Notes under the pieces: generated by a model
The model's database searches: none
The model's input: the letters and a program-made list of their open reading frames with translations, nothing else
What the model was told of the DNA's origin: nothing
Assembly (NCBI GenBank): GCA_035934405.1
Contig: DASYXW010000017.1
Coordinates: 1 to 33,141, forward strand
Length of the DNA: 33,141 nt
Reading direction: 5' to 3'
DNA from: DASYXW01 sp035934405
GTDB lineage: Bacteria; Acidobacteriota; Terriglobia; UBA7540
Program-made: the position numbers and the translations under genes
Shown here: piece by piece, positions 1 through 9,106 of the stretch
How the letters are laid out: each line of letters starts with the position of its first letter
Position numbering within the stretch: position 1 is the stretch's first letter

Positions 1-1
1 G

Positions 2-490
2 TTCGAGAAGCGCGCCGCCGCCGACCGGCAGGCGCGCGCCGAGCTCGCCGGCCCCAAGGTGGAGTGCGAAATGCTCTACGCCTCGCCCGACCCCGACCGC
101 ATCGCGCTCGCCCAGGAGCGCCTGGAGCGCCGCTTCGAAAAGAAGTTTGAGATGCTGGTGCGCTACCGGCGCATGCGCCGGGCGGGCGACCTCTTCGGCT
201 TGCCACCGGCCGACGAGTCCGAACCAGACCAGGCTCCCGGCGTAGCGCCAAGCTTCAGCCCGGCCGGCGCCGCCCGGGAGGACAGCGTTACCGCCAGCGG
301 CTCAGAAAAGGCAAAAGTGAACGAACGAAGCCGTCAAGGTGCTGAAAACACAGGGTCGGGAATTTCTGCAGATGTAGAAAGCCGTCAACATACTGAAACT
401 AAGCCAGTTACCGGCAGCACGAGCCAACCCGCTGAAAACAATAGGCATAAAGCGCGCTACTTGCCCCCTCGACCGCGCCGCCAGCGTTAG
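2..490 (+). CDS. 3' part of an unknown protein with a repeat-derived tail
   Basis: The reading frame is open from the left window edge to a TAG stop, so the true start lies outside; the GTG at 59 is only the first internal start-like codon. The N-terminal visible part is charged and probably helical (for example RLERRFEKKFEMLVRYRRMRR), like the C-terminus of a basic or coiled-coil protein. From about base 300 the composition changes to a polar low-complexity tail. That tail contains NERSRQ, and 17 residues later ESRQ, and is encoded by a DNA repeat that recurs in inverted orientation at the right edge of the window (33011-33123). I do not recognise the family. The tail looks like a repeat that has been incorporated into the reading frame rather than an original domain. 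Confidence 0.6.
   Translation, partial: FEKRAAADRQARAELAGPKVECEMLYASPDPDRIALAQERLERRFEKKFEMLVRYRRMRRAGDLFGLPPADESEPDQAPGVAPSFSPAGAAREDSVTASGSEKAKVNERSRQGAENTGSGISADVESRQHTETKPVTGSTSQPAENNRHKARYLPPRPRRQR
321..440 (+). repeat. Left copy of a three-unit dispersed repeat (GTCAA-N4-CTGAAA)
   Basis: Three related units with the core TCAA-N4-CTGAAA lie at 334, 385 and, degenerate (CCAA), 424, so they are spaced 51 and 39 bases apart. The first 18 bases (321-338, ACGAACGAAGCCGTCAAG) are identical to the reverse complement of 33106-33123 at the other end of the window. The units sit inside the 3' end of the preceding coding region and are translated in it. Confidence 0.7.
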
Positions 491-709
491 CGGCGCGCGC
501 CACTCGGCGCACCGTCGCGGCGGCTCAAGGCCGCTACCCCGAGGGGCGGGCAAAAATCTGATGGACGGATAAAATCCAGCGCGCGACTTCCCGGATAGGC
601 TACATGGCTACGCTACACGTGTGCTCGGAGAAACGCGCAGCGCAGACCTGTTTCGCAATGTCGGCGGCTTGTCGTTGCCGGGGTGCCCGATGGCGCGGGA
701 TGTGGCGCG

Positions 710-1723
710 TCACAGCACTTTGTACACGCGCAGCGCAGCGCTGTGGCCGTCATGATGAGCGACGCCGAGATAGTAGCGATGCAGTTGCGGCACCAGGAGC
801 GCCGTCTTGGCGCGGAAACTTCCCGGCACGCTCTCGAGCAGCGTGTAATGGTCCGCATCCTTCTGCGCGAACACGTCCACGTGCCCGTCTCCCGCCACGT
901 AAATGCGCTTGCTCCCAGGATCATAAACGGCGTCGTCGGCGAAGCCCACGCACGTCATGCTCGTGACCACTTTGCCCGAGTCGGAGTCGAGCACGATGAG
1001 CTTGCCCGGCTCGCGCGTGACCACGAACAAGCGATGATCCGCTTCGTCGTACGCCAGCGGCACGTTCTGCTTGCCCTGGCTGGCGATCGGCCACGTGGCC
1101 ATCAGCACGCGCTTCTTGCGGTCGATCTCGCCCACGGCGTTCTCGCCGGTGATGTTGCAATAGAGCCGGTCGCCGGATTTTTCAAGCGCCAGCGCCTCCA
1201 CGCGGTTCGAGTTGATCTTGATGTCGCCGAGCTTTTTCGCCGTGGTGGTATCAATGATGCTGATCAGGGAATAAGGCGTGTGCGCTTCGCGGCCGCCGTT
1301 CACCACGTACATGTATTTCGTCGCCGGGTCGTAGGCCATCGAGTCGCAGTCGATCGAAAGCGGAATCTGCCCGATGCGCCGGTACGTGTCGCCCTGGTAG
1401 ATCTTGATCTCCGAGGCCTCGCCATCAACGATGAAGAGCTTGTTGATCCCAGGCCGATAAACAATGGAGTGCGGCGCTTTCATGTCGGTGAAGGTGTGAA
1501 TGAGCTGGTTGGTGTTGGTGTCGAACACCAGTACCTTGGAGTTTTCCTCGGCGGCAAAGAAAAGGCGATGGCCCTTGAGGTCGATCGCAGCATGATCGAA
1601 ATCGCCGTCGTGAAGTTCCGGCAGCGGCGTGGTGTGGATGAGTTCGAGGGCCTTGCCCTGGGCGCGCGCGTTCGTTGCGACCATGACGAACAGACCGAGT
1701 AAGACCAATTGGATTCGCTTCAT
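710..1723 (-). CDS. Secreted YncE-like beta-propeller protein
   Basis: A 337-residue protein with a signal peptide (MKRIQLVLLGLFVMVATNARA) followed by repeated beta-propeller blades. These have YVTN/NHL-like patterns such as KVLVFDTNTNQLI, KLFIVDGEASEIKIY, KYMYVVNGG, DHRLFVVTREPGKLIVLDSDSGKVV and KRIYVAGDGHVDVFAQ. The start is supported by an AGGAGG Shine-Dalgarno sequence 5-6 bases before the ATG. It probably acts in the periplasm or is exported as a scaffold or binding protein; no catalytic motif is visible. It is the last gene of a same-strand run with the two proteins encoded at 1797-4074, with a 73-base gap to the gene before it. Its substrate is unknown. Confidence 0.8.
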   Translation of the reverse strand: MKRIQLVLLGLFVMVATNARAQGKALELIHTTPLPELHDGDFDHAAIDLKGHRLFFAAEENSKVLVFDTNTNQLIHTFTDMKAPHSIVYRPGINKLFIVDGEASEIKIYQGDTYRRIGQIPLSIDCDSMAYDPATKYMYVVNGGREAHTPYSLISIIDTTTAKKLGDIKINSNRVEALALEKSGDRLYCNITGENAVGEIDRKKRVLMATWPIASQGKQNVPLAYDEADHRLFVVTREPGKLIVLDSDSGKVVTSMTCVGFADDAVYDPGSKRIYVAGDGHVDVFAQKDADHYTLLESVPGSFRAKTALLVPQLHRYYLGVAHHDGHSAALRVYKVL

Positions 1724-1796
1724 GATTCCTCCTGTGAATTGTGATTTCCTGCCTCGCCCGGAGATTGCCGCCGCGGCTTCAACACAGTCCGTGACG

Positions 1797-3587
1797 TCAC
1801 CGGCGGCCCTTGACGGGCGGGTAGTCGTGCTGATAACTGCCGTTGAGGATCTTCTTCATTTGCGCGTCGGCGTATTTCCACGGATCTTTGGCATACTCCG
1901 CGTAGCTGCCTGGCGCGTTGATGCCGGGGACTTCCGGAATCCAGTCTTCGCTCAGGATTCGGTCGGGGTCGCCGTGCTTGGAAGCAAGCGCCCGCACCTC
2001 GGGGTCGTCGAGCGCCGTCAGGTGTCCGCGGTCCACGAGCGTCACCCACTTGCCGGTGGACCTCAAATGCGCGCGATAAGTGATGAAGTAATTCTGGATG
2101 TGAAAATCGTGGCCGCTCGGCAGATTCCGGTCCGCCGCGAACTTATCCCACTTCACGGGCGTCCCCCGCGAGCCGGGGTCGCTCGCGATCTCGTTCCCCA
2201 GCCCCCAATGGAACACGCCGCTGCGGTAGCGTTCGTAGGTGAGGCAATAAATTCCCGCCGTGCCGCCGCCATAGAAATCGGTGGGGTTGCGGAAGTACTT
2301 GGGATTGGTCCCGAGCGCGACTTCCCAGAGGTGCCAGAAACCCGGACGGTCGTAATAGGGATACGTGACGTCGTTGATGTGCGGATAATTCAAAAACTCT
2401 CGAATCACATCTCCGTACAAGCCTCCGCCGGTGACTTGGGTGATGTAACCGTTTTTGAGGCGCACCTCCATGCGCGGCCAGAATCCGCCGGAGCCGTTCG
2501 TTCCCGCAATCACTCCCGTCGCCTGCGCCGTCGGCGAGCGCGGAATCCACTGCTTGCCGTGGGCAGGATAGCGGTCGAAGTCGTACGGGTACTGGCCGGT
2601 GGCGCTGTCGGGATACATCAGCAGGTGCCCGCGCCAGTAAGCGCCCTTGGCCCACCGCTGGGCCATCTCCTCGGGCACTTTCCAGGAAATGTCCGTCCCC
2701 TCGGGATCGGTGACGTGGACCTCATCGATGTCCGCGATAGGCGCGAGTGTTTTCTTCTCGACCAGGCGAAAGACGTCGCTCGGAAAGGCCGGCACGTCGC
2801 TCATCACTTCCCAGCGATTGGTGAAGGAACAGCGCCCCAGGTACTTGGCTTCGAGCGGGGCCATAGTCCGGGCGTAAAACGCTCCGCCCGGATGTCCCCA
2901 GTAGACGCCCTTCACTTTCGGGTGCTTCATCAGGTAGTCGCGGACCGCCGCGCCCACGTTTTCGTTGCTCAACTTCTTCCACTCCTGGTAAAGCTGGGGC
3001 GACATCTCGTCGCGCTTCGGATAAAGCGCCGCGTAGAGATCGGGCCGCCGCTTCTTGAGCCATTCTTTGGGCGCTTCGGGATGGGCAAAGACGCGCTCGA
3101 TCCAGTAGTACTTCGCCTCCATGAAGCCTTCCTGGGCGCTGCGGATTTCGGTCTTTTGGCGGATGGTCTCCGCGTCCGCCTTCGACACACCGGCCAGCGT
3201 GTAATTGGGCACGAAGTCGGACTTCACCCCGCGCTCCGCCAGCGCCCGCCGCACCGCCTCCACGATCAGGCCGTCCGCCGTGGTGTCGGTCACGATCATC
3301 ACTTCGTCGCCGCGCCGCAACATGCCCAAGCCGATTCCGGGCGAGTTGCCGCCAAAGCCGGCTTTATCGCGCGCCAGCACGCGGGCGCGCGGCATGGCAT
3401 CCTCCACCGACCGCGGCGCGCGGAGGTACGCAGGCCAGCGCGGCGCGGGATACGCAGGCTTCGCGGCGGGCGCCTTGTGTTGCTGCGCCCGCGCCTGGAG
3501 GCTCGGTAGGCCCATGAGGGGAAGCAAAAGCGCGAGCACGGCGGCGCACGTCAGGGCTACCGCGCCTTTTCGCTCGCGGTTACTCAT
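1797..3587 (-). CDS. Secreted protein resembling M29 (AmpS/PepS-type) aminopeptidases
   Basis: A 596-residue protein. I chose the ATG at 3587 because a signal peptide follows it directly (MSNRERKGAVALTCAAVLALL...QARA), and because it overlaps the upstream stop codon by 8 bases (ATGAGTAA), which suggests translational coupling. The frame is open a further 17 codons upstream. RRGDEVMIVTDTTADGLIVE near residue 90 resembles the N-terminal fold of M29 aminopeptidases. VHVTDPEGTDISWKV resembles their GTDL segment, and the following GVIAGTNGSGGFWP plus RLKNGYITQVTGGG resembles the strand-turn preceding the metal site. I could not place every metal ligand, so activity is unproven. It could be a non-peptidase relative. 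It lies between the small membrane protein and the propeller. Confidence 0.5.
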   Translation of the reverse strand: MSNRERKGAVALTCAAVLALLLPLMGLPSLQARAQQHKAPAAKPAYPAPRWPAYLRAPRSVEDAMPRARVLARDKAGFGGNSPGIGLGMLRRGDEVMIVTDTTADGLIVEAVRRALAERGVKSDFVPNYTLAGVSKADAETIRQKTEIRSAQEGFMEAKYYWIERVFAHPEAPKEWLKKRRPDLYAALYPKRDEMSPQLYQEWKKLSNENVGAAVRDYLMKHPKVKGVYWGHPGGAFYARTMAPLEAKYLGRCSFTNRWEVMSDVPAFPSDVFRLVEKKTLAPIADIDEVHVTDPEGTDISWKVPEEMAQRWAKGAYWRGHLLMYPDSATGQYPYDFDRYPAHGKQWIPRSPTAQATGVIAGTNGSGGFWPRMEVRLKNGYITQVTGGGLYGDVIREFLNYPHINDVTYPYYDRPGFWHLWEVALGTNPKYFRNPTDFYGGGTAGIYCLTYERYRSGVFHWGLGNEIASDPGSRGTPVKWDKFAADRNLPSGHDFHIQNYFITYRAHLRSTGKWVTLVDRGHLTALDDPEVRALASKHGDPDRILSEDWIPEVPGINAPGSYAEYAKDPWKYADAQMKKILNGSYQHDYPPVKGRR

Positions 3588-4074
3588 CGGATGCCTTCCT
3601 TTGCGCCGCGGGCGCGCTGGCCGCGGCGCTCGCGCCACTGCGAATCTCGGTGTGGCGGATTTGGCCGCCGAGGTTCGCGGTCCAGGCCATCAGCCCGGCA
3701 GCCACGATGCCGGCCATCAAAGACGCCGGAGCAAACCAGCGCGGCATGGGCCGCGATCGGCGCGAAAAAAAGAGGGCGAGGAGGGAAATCGAACCGAGTC
3801 CCCAGACCGCGAGCGCGGCAATGAGCGCGGCATTCTCGTGCTGGTGCACGAACGATTGGGAGACGCCAGGTAAACCTCGAACCAGGCGCTTGGCCGGACA
3901 GCCGGTCAAATACGCCGGGATGGTGAGCAGGGCCACGGCGACAAAGCATCCGGCGCTGGCCTTCTCCATCTCGTCGCTTTTTCTCCAGACGGCGAAAGCT
4001 TCGAGACCGATGGCAAACGGAGTTCCAATGACGGGGAGGTGATTGAGTAGAAGGTGCCAATGCGCCCAATTCAT
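3580..4074 (-). CDS. Small multi-pass membrane protein, DUF2231-like
   Basis: About 164 residues with four predicted membrane segments (roughly residues 7-26, 41-58, 79-102 and 112-131) and a polar Ala/Ser-rich C-terminus. The N-terminal MNWAHWHLLLNHLPVIG and the GGQIRHTEIR just after the last segment are typical of small DUF2231-type membrane proteins that sit beside redox genes. The start is uncertain: the frame also has a GTG at 4089, five codons earlier. Histidines near the membrane ends could bind a metal or haem, which is inference. It is the first gene of a three-gene minus-strand run and overlaps the next gene by 8 bases. Confidence 0.6.
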   Translation of the reverse strand: MNWAHWHLLLNHLPVIGTPFAIGLEAFAVWRKSDEMEKASAGCFVAVALLTIPAYLTGCPAKRLVRGLPGVSQSFVHQHENAALIAALAVWGLGSISLLALFFSRRSRPMPRWFAPASLMAGIVAAGLMAWTANLGGQIRHTEIRSGASAAASAPAAQRKASDE

Positions 4075-4135
4075 CAGTTTCTGTGACACTCCGGGTACCC
4101 AGCGTCATAAGTCCGTTCGCAACCCGAAGGGGTTT

Positions 4136-4172
4136 GTCATTCTGAGCGAGCGAAGCGGAGCGAAGAATCCCT
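4136..4172. repeat. Intergenic repeat with GAGCGAAGCG core
   Basis: The sequence reads TGTCATTCTGAGCGAGCGAA followed by GCGGAGCGAAGAATCCCTG. The internal GAGCGA/AGCGGAGCGAAG words are tandem-like. From general knowledge, TCATTCTGAGCGAAGCGAAGAATC-type segments are widespread short intergenic repeats in acidobacterial genomes. It lies upstream of the small membrane protein gene and downstream of the TonB receptor gene. No ORF uses it. Confidence 0.5.
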
Positions 4173-4305
4173 GTATTTGTCTCGCCGACATCAAAAGAAA
4201 CTACCGGGATGCTTCGGCCGCCGCGGCGACCTCAGCATGGCAGGCTTGCGGACTTGGCGGTGACTTGCGATGTTGCCGTATTGTTGGGACGCGCAGCGCC
4301 CCCGC

Positions 4306-7300
4306 CTAAAAAATGAACTTGACGGCCAACTGAATCTCGCGCGCCGTGGTGGTGGTTGACGTCAGCTTTCCCGCGATGCCGGTCGATGCGCCCGTCGAGT
4401 CAAAGATGTCGGTGCTGTCGGGTGAAACCGGAACCGCGAAGTTGGCATGGTTGAGAATGTTGAAGAACTCAGCCCGGAACTGGATGTTGAAGTTCTCGGA
4501 GATTCTGCTGATATGGTTGTTCTTGAAAATCGAAAAATCGAGGTTGGACGTGCCCGGTCCCGGCACGATGTTTCGGCCGGCGTTGCCGCGAAGGTTGAAG
4601 CAGGTTCCCGGCGTCACCTGGGAGCACTGCGAGAGCAGGGCCGCCGTGACGGGGGGAATCTGGAAGCATTGCGTCTTGATGTAGTTGTTGGGATTGCCCG
4701 GATTGATCAAGGAATTGCACCCGGGGCCCGACAGCCGGTTGGGGAAGTCCCACGGGTCGCTGCTGTTCAAGCCGAGCGGATCGCCGTCGGTGCCGAACGT
4801 GGCGGTAAAGGGAATGCCGTCGCTCGCCCGGTAGATGCCGCCCAGCTGCCAGCCGTTGGTAATCCATCCCGCGGCTCCGGTGAGCGACTTGGCCGCAGGC
4901 ACCTGCCAGGTGGCGTTGAGGACGAGGGTGCGGCCAATGTTGAAGTCGGAAAGGGCCCGGTTGAGTCTCGGATCAAACCATTGCAGGCTGGAGATGGAGT
5001 TCCCAAAAGTGTCGCCGGCGAGCGCCGCCGAACCGATGTCGATGCTCTTGCCCCACGTGAAGGACGCCTGCGTTTGCAGTCCGTGGCTGAGCCGTCTCTG
5101 CAGGCCCACTTGCAGGGCGTCGTAAAAGGAGTTGCCCCGGAACATCAGGCCCCGGACGTCGCCAAAGTTTGGATTTTGGGTTGTGCCGGCCTGGTATTGC
5201 GTGCACGCCCCGGCGACGATGGGCGCGCAAGGCCAGAGGTAACCCGAAGGCGTCGCGGTGGGAATCACGATGTCCATGTCGTCTGCCACCCACGGCAGGT
5301 GGACGCCGCGCGAGCCGACGTAGCCAACCGTCGCCGTCAGGTTCGGAGTGATGGCGTGCTGGATGTTCAGGTTCCACTGCATCACGTAACTGCGATGCGG
5401 GTGCTGCTCGATGTACACTGCCTGGAGAGAAGAGGCGGTCAAGAGGGGAAACGCTCCCTGGAAAAACGAACCTGCCGGCAGACTGTTCACCGAGCCGAAG
5501 GAGAAGAAAGGAGCTGCCTGCGCCGAATAGAGTGTGAACAGGTAAGGCAGGGGCAACACGTCGAAAAGGCCGAAGCCGCCTCGGATCGCGGTCGTGCCCT
5601 TGTGAAACGGATCCCAGGAGAAGCCGATGCGCGGATCAAAATTGCGCCGCGTGGGATTGGAAAAGAACGGAGACCCCAAGTGAGGCGTTGCGTCGGTGGG
5701 GGTGAGCAGCACCGACAACTTACCCTGCACTTCCGTCGGCACGGTCGCCATCTCCCATCGCAAACCGAGGTTCAGCGTGAGATTGGGTTTCCAGCGCCAG
5801 TCGTCCTGAAGATAGAGTCCGAAGATGGTCTGCCGCAGGCCGCGCGGCGTAAGGGTGCTGGCGACGCCGGTGACGAATCGCGACGGCTGATTGGTGAGGA
5901 AACTCTGAAGCGAGCCGAAGGAAAAGATGCCGCTGGGATCCCGCAGCACAAGCTCATTGAGGTCCTCGCGCTCCAGGGCGACGCCGAACTTCACGGCGTG
6001 CGTTCCGCGGTTCCAGAGGGCATCGTCGTAAGCCTGCCAGGAGTTCCAGAAGTAAAAGTAGGTTGGATTGGCGCCGACACCGCCGGTAAAGGGAGAGATT
6101 CCGGAAATGTTCACCTGGGTGGCGTCGCGGGTGGGATCAGCGCCGAGGGTAGGATCCGCCGCCAGCGGATTAATGGCTTTCACCGTGTTGTCATTGGCCA
6201 CGCCGTCGCGGTTGTAGCCGGCCCGGAAGGAGTTCACGAAGGTGGGGCCGAAAATGTGCGTCTCTTCCACGGAGATGATCTGCCGCAGCGTCTGGTTGCC
6301 GAGCAGCACGACGTTAAAAGGATCGGGCGCGTGGTAGGGCGTGTTGTCGAAAAGATAGCTTCCAAAGATGCTGTCGCTGTCCGAGAACTTGTGGTCCAGC
6401 CTTGCGGTGACGAAGTCTTCGCGAATCACTTGCTGGCCCGGGAAGGCAAACGTGCCCGCGTCTCCGCCCGTGGTGAGATCAATGCCCGCATTGGGCAAGG
6501 GGTAAAAGGGAAGATATTGCGCCGCGGCGGGATCGACAGTCACCGTGGTCGGCGTGCAGGACGACAAGGGGTTCGGCTGCGAGCACAACTGGCCGCTGCG
6601 CGCCGCCATCGAGGGCACGGTGCTGATATCGGTGATGCCCTTCGATTGCCGTATGCCTTCGTAGTCCGCGAAAAAGAAGGTTCGATCCTTCTGGATGGGT
6701 CCGCCGATCGCGCCCCCAAACTGGTTGCGTTTGAAAGGAGGAATCGTGCCCAGGTCAAAGAAGTTGCGCGCATCCAAAGCGCTGTTGCGCAGAAACTCAT
6801 AGCCGCTGCCGTGAAACTGATTGGTGCCGGAACGCGAGATGGCGTTGACCACTCCACCCGAGGTCTTTCCGTACTCTGCCGAGTAACTGTTCGTCAGCAC
6901 GGAAAACTCCTCGATCGCGTCCACGCCGAGGTTGCCTCCCAGGACGCTGCCGGGCGCGCCGTTGGCGTAGTCATTGATGCTGATGCCGTCCAGCCGGTAG
7001 TTATTCTGCTGCGGCCGGCCGCCGTTGATCGTGATCTGCCCGCCGTAGCCGCGGTTGCCGCGGTCGGCGCCGACGGCAAACGTGGGCTGCGCCTGAATGG
7101 CATCGACTCCCGGTTGCAACGTCGCCAGGTCCGTCCACGAGCGTCCATTGAGGGGCAACTCGCGCACCGTGGTCGAGTTCACCACGGCGCTGAGCGCCGA
7201 GCTCCCAAGCTGCACGGCCGGCGCGGCTCCGGCCACTTGCACGGTTTGGCTGGATTTCCCAACGCGCAGGGAAACATCCAGCACCTGGGCGGAGCCCACC

Positions 7301-7617
7301 GTCAGGATGATTCCGGTGCGCACTTCGGTGGAGAATCCCGAGGCTGACACTCGAATCTGGTAGTTGCCGGGAAGCAGGTTGACGGCCGTGTAAAAGCCGG
7401 CGGCGTTCGTTTTCACGGTCTCGGTGACTCCGGTGGCGACGTTCTTGATGGAAATTTCACTGTTGGGAATGACGGCTGCGGAGGGGTCCGTGATAGTCCC
7501 CGACAGCGTGGCGCCGACCACCTGGGCCCGGGCCTGGATGGGCGCGAGCGCGGCGCAGAGCAGCGCCGCCAGCAGCGGACCACAGACGAACGGCCGACGA
7601 TCGAATCGAGAGACCAT
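4306..7617 (-). CDS. TonB-dependent receptor with carboxypeptidase-regulatory-like domain (Oar-like)
   Basis: A 1,103-residue outer membrane protein. The ATG at 7617 follows GGAGGAGG and precedes a signal peptide (MVSRFDRRPFVCGPLLAALL...ARAQ); the longer open frame to 7674 lacks this context. Domains in order: signal, carboxypeptidase-regulatory-like beta-sandwich (about 27-110; GTITDPSAAVIPNSEISIKN, GNYQIRVSASGF), plug (about 115-260; RELPLNGRSW, RLDGISINDYANG, IEEFSVLTNSYSAEYG), then a long 22-strand-type barrel ending in the aromatic C-terminus VKFIF. Proteins of this type are very abundant in Acidobacteriota and are thought to import oligosaccharides or peptides. It lies 67 bases downstream of a histidine kinase gene on the same strand, so it is probably co-transcribed with or controlled by that two-component system. 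The ligand is unknown. Confidence 0.88.
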   Translation of the reverse strand: MVSRFDRRPFVCGPLLAALLCAALAPIQARAQVVGATLSGTITDPSAAVIPNSEISIKNVATGVTETVKTNAAGFYTAVNLLPGNYQIRVSASGFSTEVRTGIILTVGSAQVLDVSLRVGKSSQTVQVAGAAPAVQLGSSALSAVVNSTTVRELPLNGRSWTDLATLQPGVDAIQAQPTFAVGADRGNRGYGGQITINGGRPQQNNYRLDGISINDYANGAPGSVLGGNLGVDAIEEFSVLTNSYSAEYGKTSGGVVNAISRSGTNQFHGSGYEFLRNSALDARNFFDLGTIPPFKRNQFGGAIGGPIQKDRTFFFADYEGIRQSKGITDISTVPSMAARSGQLCSQPNPLSSCTPTTVTVDPAAAQYLPFYPLPNAGIDLTTGGDAGTFAFPGQQVIREDFVTARLDHKFSDSDSIFGSYLFDNTPYHAPDPFNVVLLGNQTLRQIISVEETHIFGPTFVNSFRAGYNRDGVANDNTVKAINPLAADPTLGADPTRDATQVNISGISPFTGGVGANPTYFYFWNSWQAYDDALWNRGTHAVKFGVALEREDLNELVLRDPSGIFSFGSLQSFLTNQPSRFVTGVASTLTPRGLRQTIFGLYLQDDWRWKPNLTLNLGLRWEMATVPTEVQGKLSVLLTPTDATPHLGSPFFSNPTRRNFDPRIGFSWDPFHKGTTAIRGGFGLFDVLPLPYLFTLYSAQAAPFFSFGSVNSLPAGSFFQGAFPLLTASSLQAVYIEQHPHRSYVMQWNLNIQHAITPNLTATVGYVGSRGVHLPWVADDMDIVIPTATPSGYLWPCAPIVAGACTQYQAGTTQNPNFGDVRGLMFRGNSFYDALQVGLQRRLSHGLQTQASFTWGKSIDIGSAALAGDTFGNSISSLQWFDPRLNRALSDFNIGRTLVLNATWQVPAAKSLTGAAGWITNGWQLGGIYRASDGIPFTATFGTDGDPLGLNSSDPWDFPNRLSGPGCNSLINPGNPNNYIKTQCFQIPPVTAALLSQCSQVTPGTCFNLRGNAGRNIVPGPGTSNLDFSIFKNNHISRISENFNIQFRAEFFNILNHANFAVPVSPDSTDIFDSTGASTGIAGKLTSTTTTAREIQLAVKFIF

Positions 7618-7684
7618 GAAACACCTCCTCCAAGCTGCGCCGCAAAGCGTATTCCGGCGGCCGGAGCGAAGCATTAAAACGGAA

Positions 7685-9106
7685 TTAATTTTTGTTCATG
7701 TTTCGTTGCGGCAGACCCGATTCAGCCGGCGACGGAAATGGCAAGGTTACCGTGAAGGTGGTGCCCACTTGCGGCGTGCTGGCGCACTCGATCGTGCCGC
7801 CGTGGGCGCAAACAATCGCCTGGGCAATGGCCAAGCCTAGCCCGCCGCTCTGGGCTTCTCCGGCGCTGCTCGGCGCGGCGCGGTAGAAACGCTCGTAGAT
7901 GCGTGACAAGTGCTCGGATGGAATCCCGATGCCCTGGTCTTCGAAGCGGGCTCGCACGACGCCGTTGAACCTCTCGAGGCGGACCTGCACTCCAGTGCTC
8001 GGCGGCGAGTATTTGATGGCGTTGTCCAGAAAGATGAGGAACAACTGGTGGAGAAAAGCTTCATCCCCGACGTAAGCGACTTCGTGCTGCAGCTCCCGGC
8101 TGATGGCGATATCCTTGGCGCGCGCCCGCGGCGTGACCAGCGCGCAAGCCTGTTCCAGCACCTCGTCAATGTAGAGGGGCTCGCAGGCCAGGTGAAGCTG
8201 CCCGGCGTCAGCCATGGAAAGAGTAAAGAGTCCTTCCACGATGCGCGTCAAGCTCTTCGCTTCGTCATGGCACACCGAGAGGGCCTGGCGATACTCTTCC
8301 GTCGTCCGGGGCTTGGAAAGCAGCAGCTCCGTCTCGCCCTGCAAAACGGAGAGGGGTGTGCGAAGCTCGTGCGAAGCGTCGGTGACGAACTGCCGCAATT
8401 GGCCGAGAGCCGAGTCCACACCCTGCAAGAGCTGATTGAAGGTCTCCGCCAGACGGCTGAGCTCGTCATGAGTGGAAGGCACGGCGAGAGGCGTCCAGAA
8501 TTGTCCTCGCTTGGTCACCTGCCTGGCCATCTGCGCCGCGTGCTGGGTGAGCGCCGTGATGGGCGCCAGGCTCCTGCCCACGTACCAGGCCGAGATCCCG
8601 GCCGTCAGCAGGAGGCTGAGCGGGAAGAGCAGCAGGGCGACCCGGGCGAAGCTGTCCACCACCCGGTTCGCGCCCAGCGCCGGGATGGCCACGGCCAGCG
8701 CCAGCTTCTGCGCCCCTCGGTCAAACGGAATCATGGCGGCGCGCAACGACGTGCCGTCGCCCGTGGTGGCAGCGCCGAAAATCGGATGCGAAGTTCGCGG
8801 TCCGAGGGCCGTCAAGTTGAGCGGGCTCGCCAGGTTCGTCGAGCTTTGCAGGACCCGGCCCGACCCGTCCAGCAATTCGAAGTATTCCCCCGGAATGTCG
8901 AGCTTGCTCACGTCCTGTTCGTTGGGGTCGGTGATGAGGTCGGCGACGATGGGACGGGCCGTCTCGAGCAACTGGCGGTTAAGTTGAGAGTGGATTTCAC
9001 TGACCAGCAAAGCGCCAAACGCCAGATAGGACGCCGCCAGCAACACGCCCACCACGGTCGAGAACAACAGCATCATGCGGAAACGAAATGTGTGCGCTTT
9101 CATCAT
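7685..9106 (-). CDS. Membrane sensor histidine kinase
   Basis: A 473-residue kinase. Membrane segments lie at about 9-34 and 151-174 and enclose a periplasmic sensor of about 115 residues. A HAMP linker (about 175-232) follows. The HisKA domain has the phosphoacceptor His246 in DASHELRTPLS. The HATPase domain has N box FLDNAIKYSP (359-368), G1 DQGIGIP (390-396), F box YERFYR (404-409) and G2 GGLGLAI (421-427), so all catalytic parts are intact. The start ATG follows the regulator stop directly (TGA ATG ATG), which points to translational coupling. The architecture matches CusS/QseC-type kinases, but the sensor domain gives no clue to the stimulus. Confidence 0.92.
   Translation of the reverse strand: MMKAHTFRFRMMLLFSTVVGVLLAASYLAFGALLVSEIHSQLNRQLLETARPIVADLITDPNEQDVSKLDIPGEYFELLDGSGRVLQSSTNLASPLNLTALGPRTSHPIFGAATTGDGTSLRAAMIPFDRGAQKLALAVAIPALGANRVVDSFARVALLLFPLSLLLTAGISAWYVGRSLAPITALTQHAAQMARQVTKRGQFWTPLAVPSTHDELSRLAETFNQLLQGVDSALGQLRQFVTDASHELRTPLSVLQGETELLLSKPRTTEEYRQALSVCHDEAKSLTRIVEGLFTLSMADAGQLHLACEPLYIDEVLEQACALVTPRARAKDIAISRELQHEVAYVGDEAFLHQLFLIFLDNAIKYSPPSTGVQVRLERFNGVVRARFEDQGIGIPSEHLSRIYERFYRAAPSSAGEAQSGGLGLAIAQAIVCAHGGTIECASTPQVGTTFTVTLPFPSPAESGLPQRNMNKN

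Noticed and set aside
683..3509. Long plus-strand frames opposite the propeller and M29-like genes (683-1702, 1629-3509)
   Set aside because: They mirror the codon structure of minus-strand genes that have signal peptides and Shine-Dalgarno sequences; no recognisable domain.
4447..7347. A 966-codon open frame on the plus strand
   Set aside because: It is antisense to the TonB receptor. The translation is rich in Arg, Val, Glu and His without any family motif, as expected opposite a GC-rich gene.
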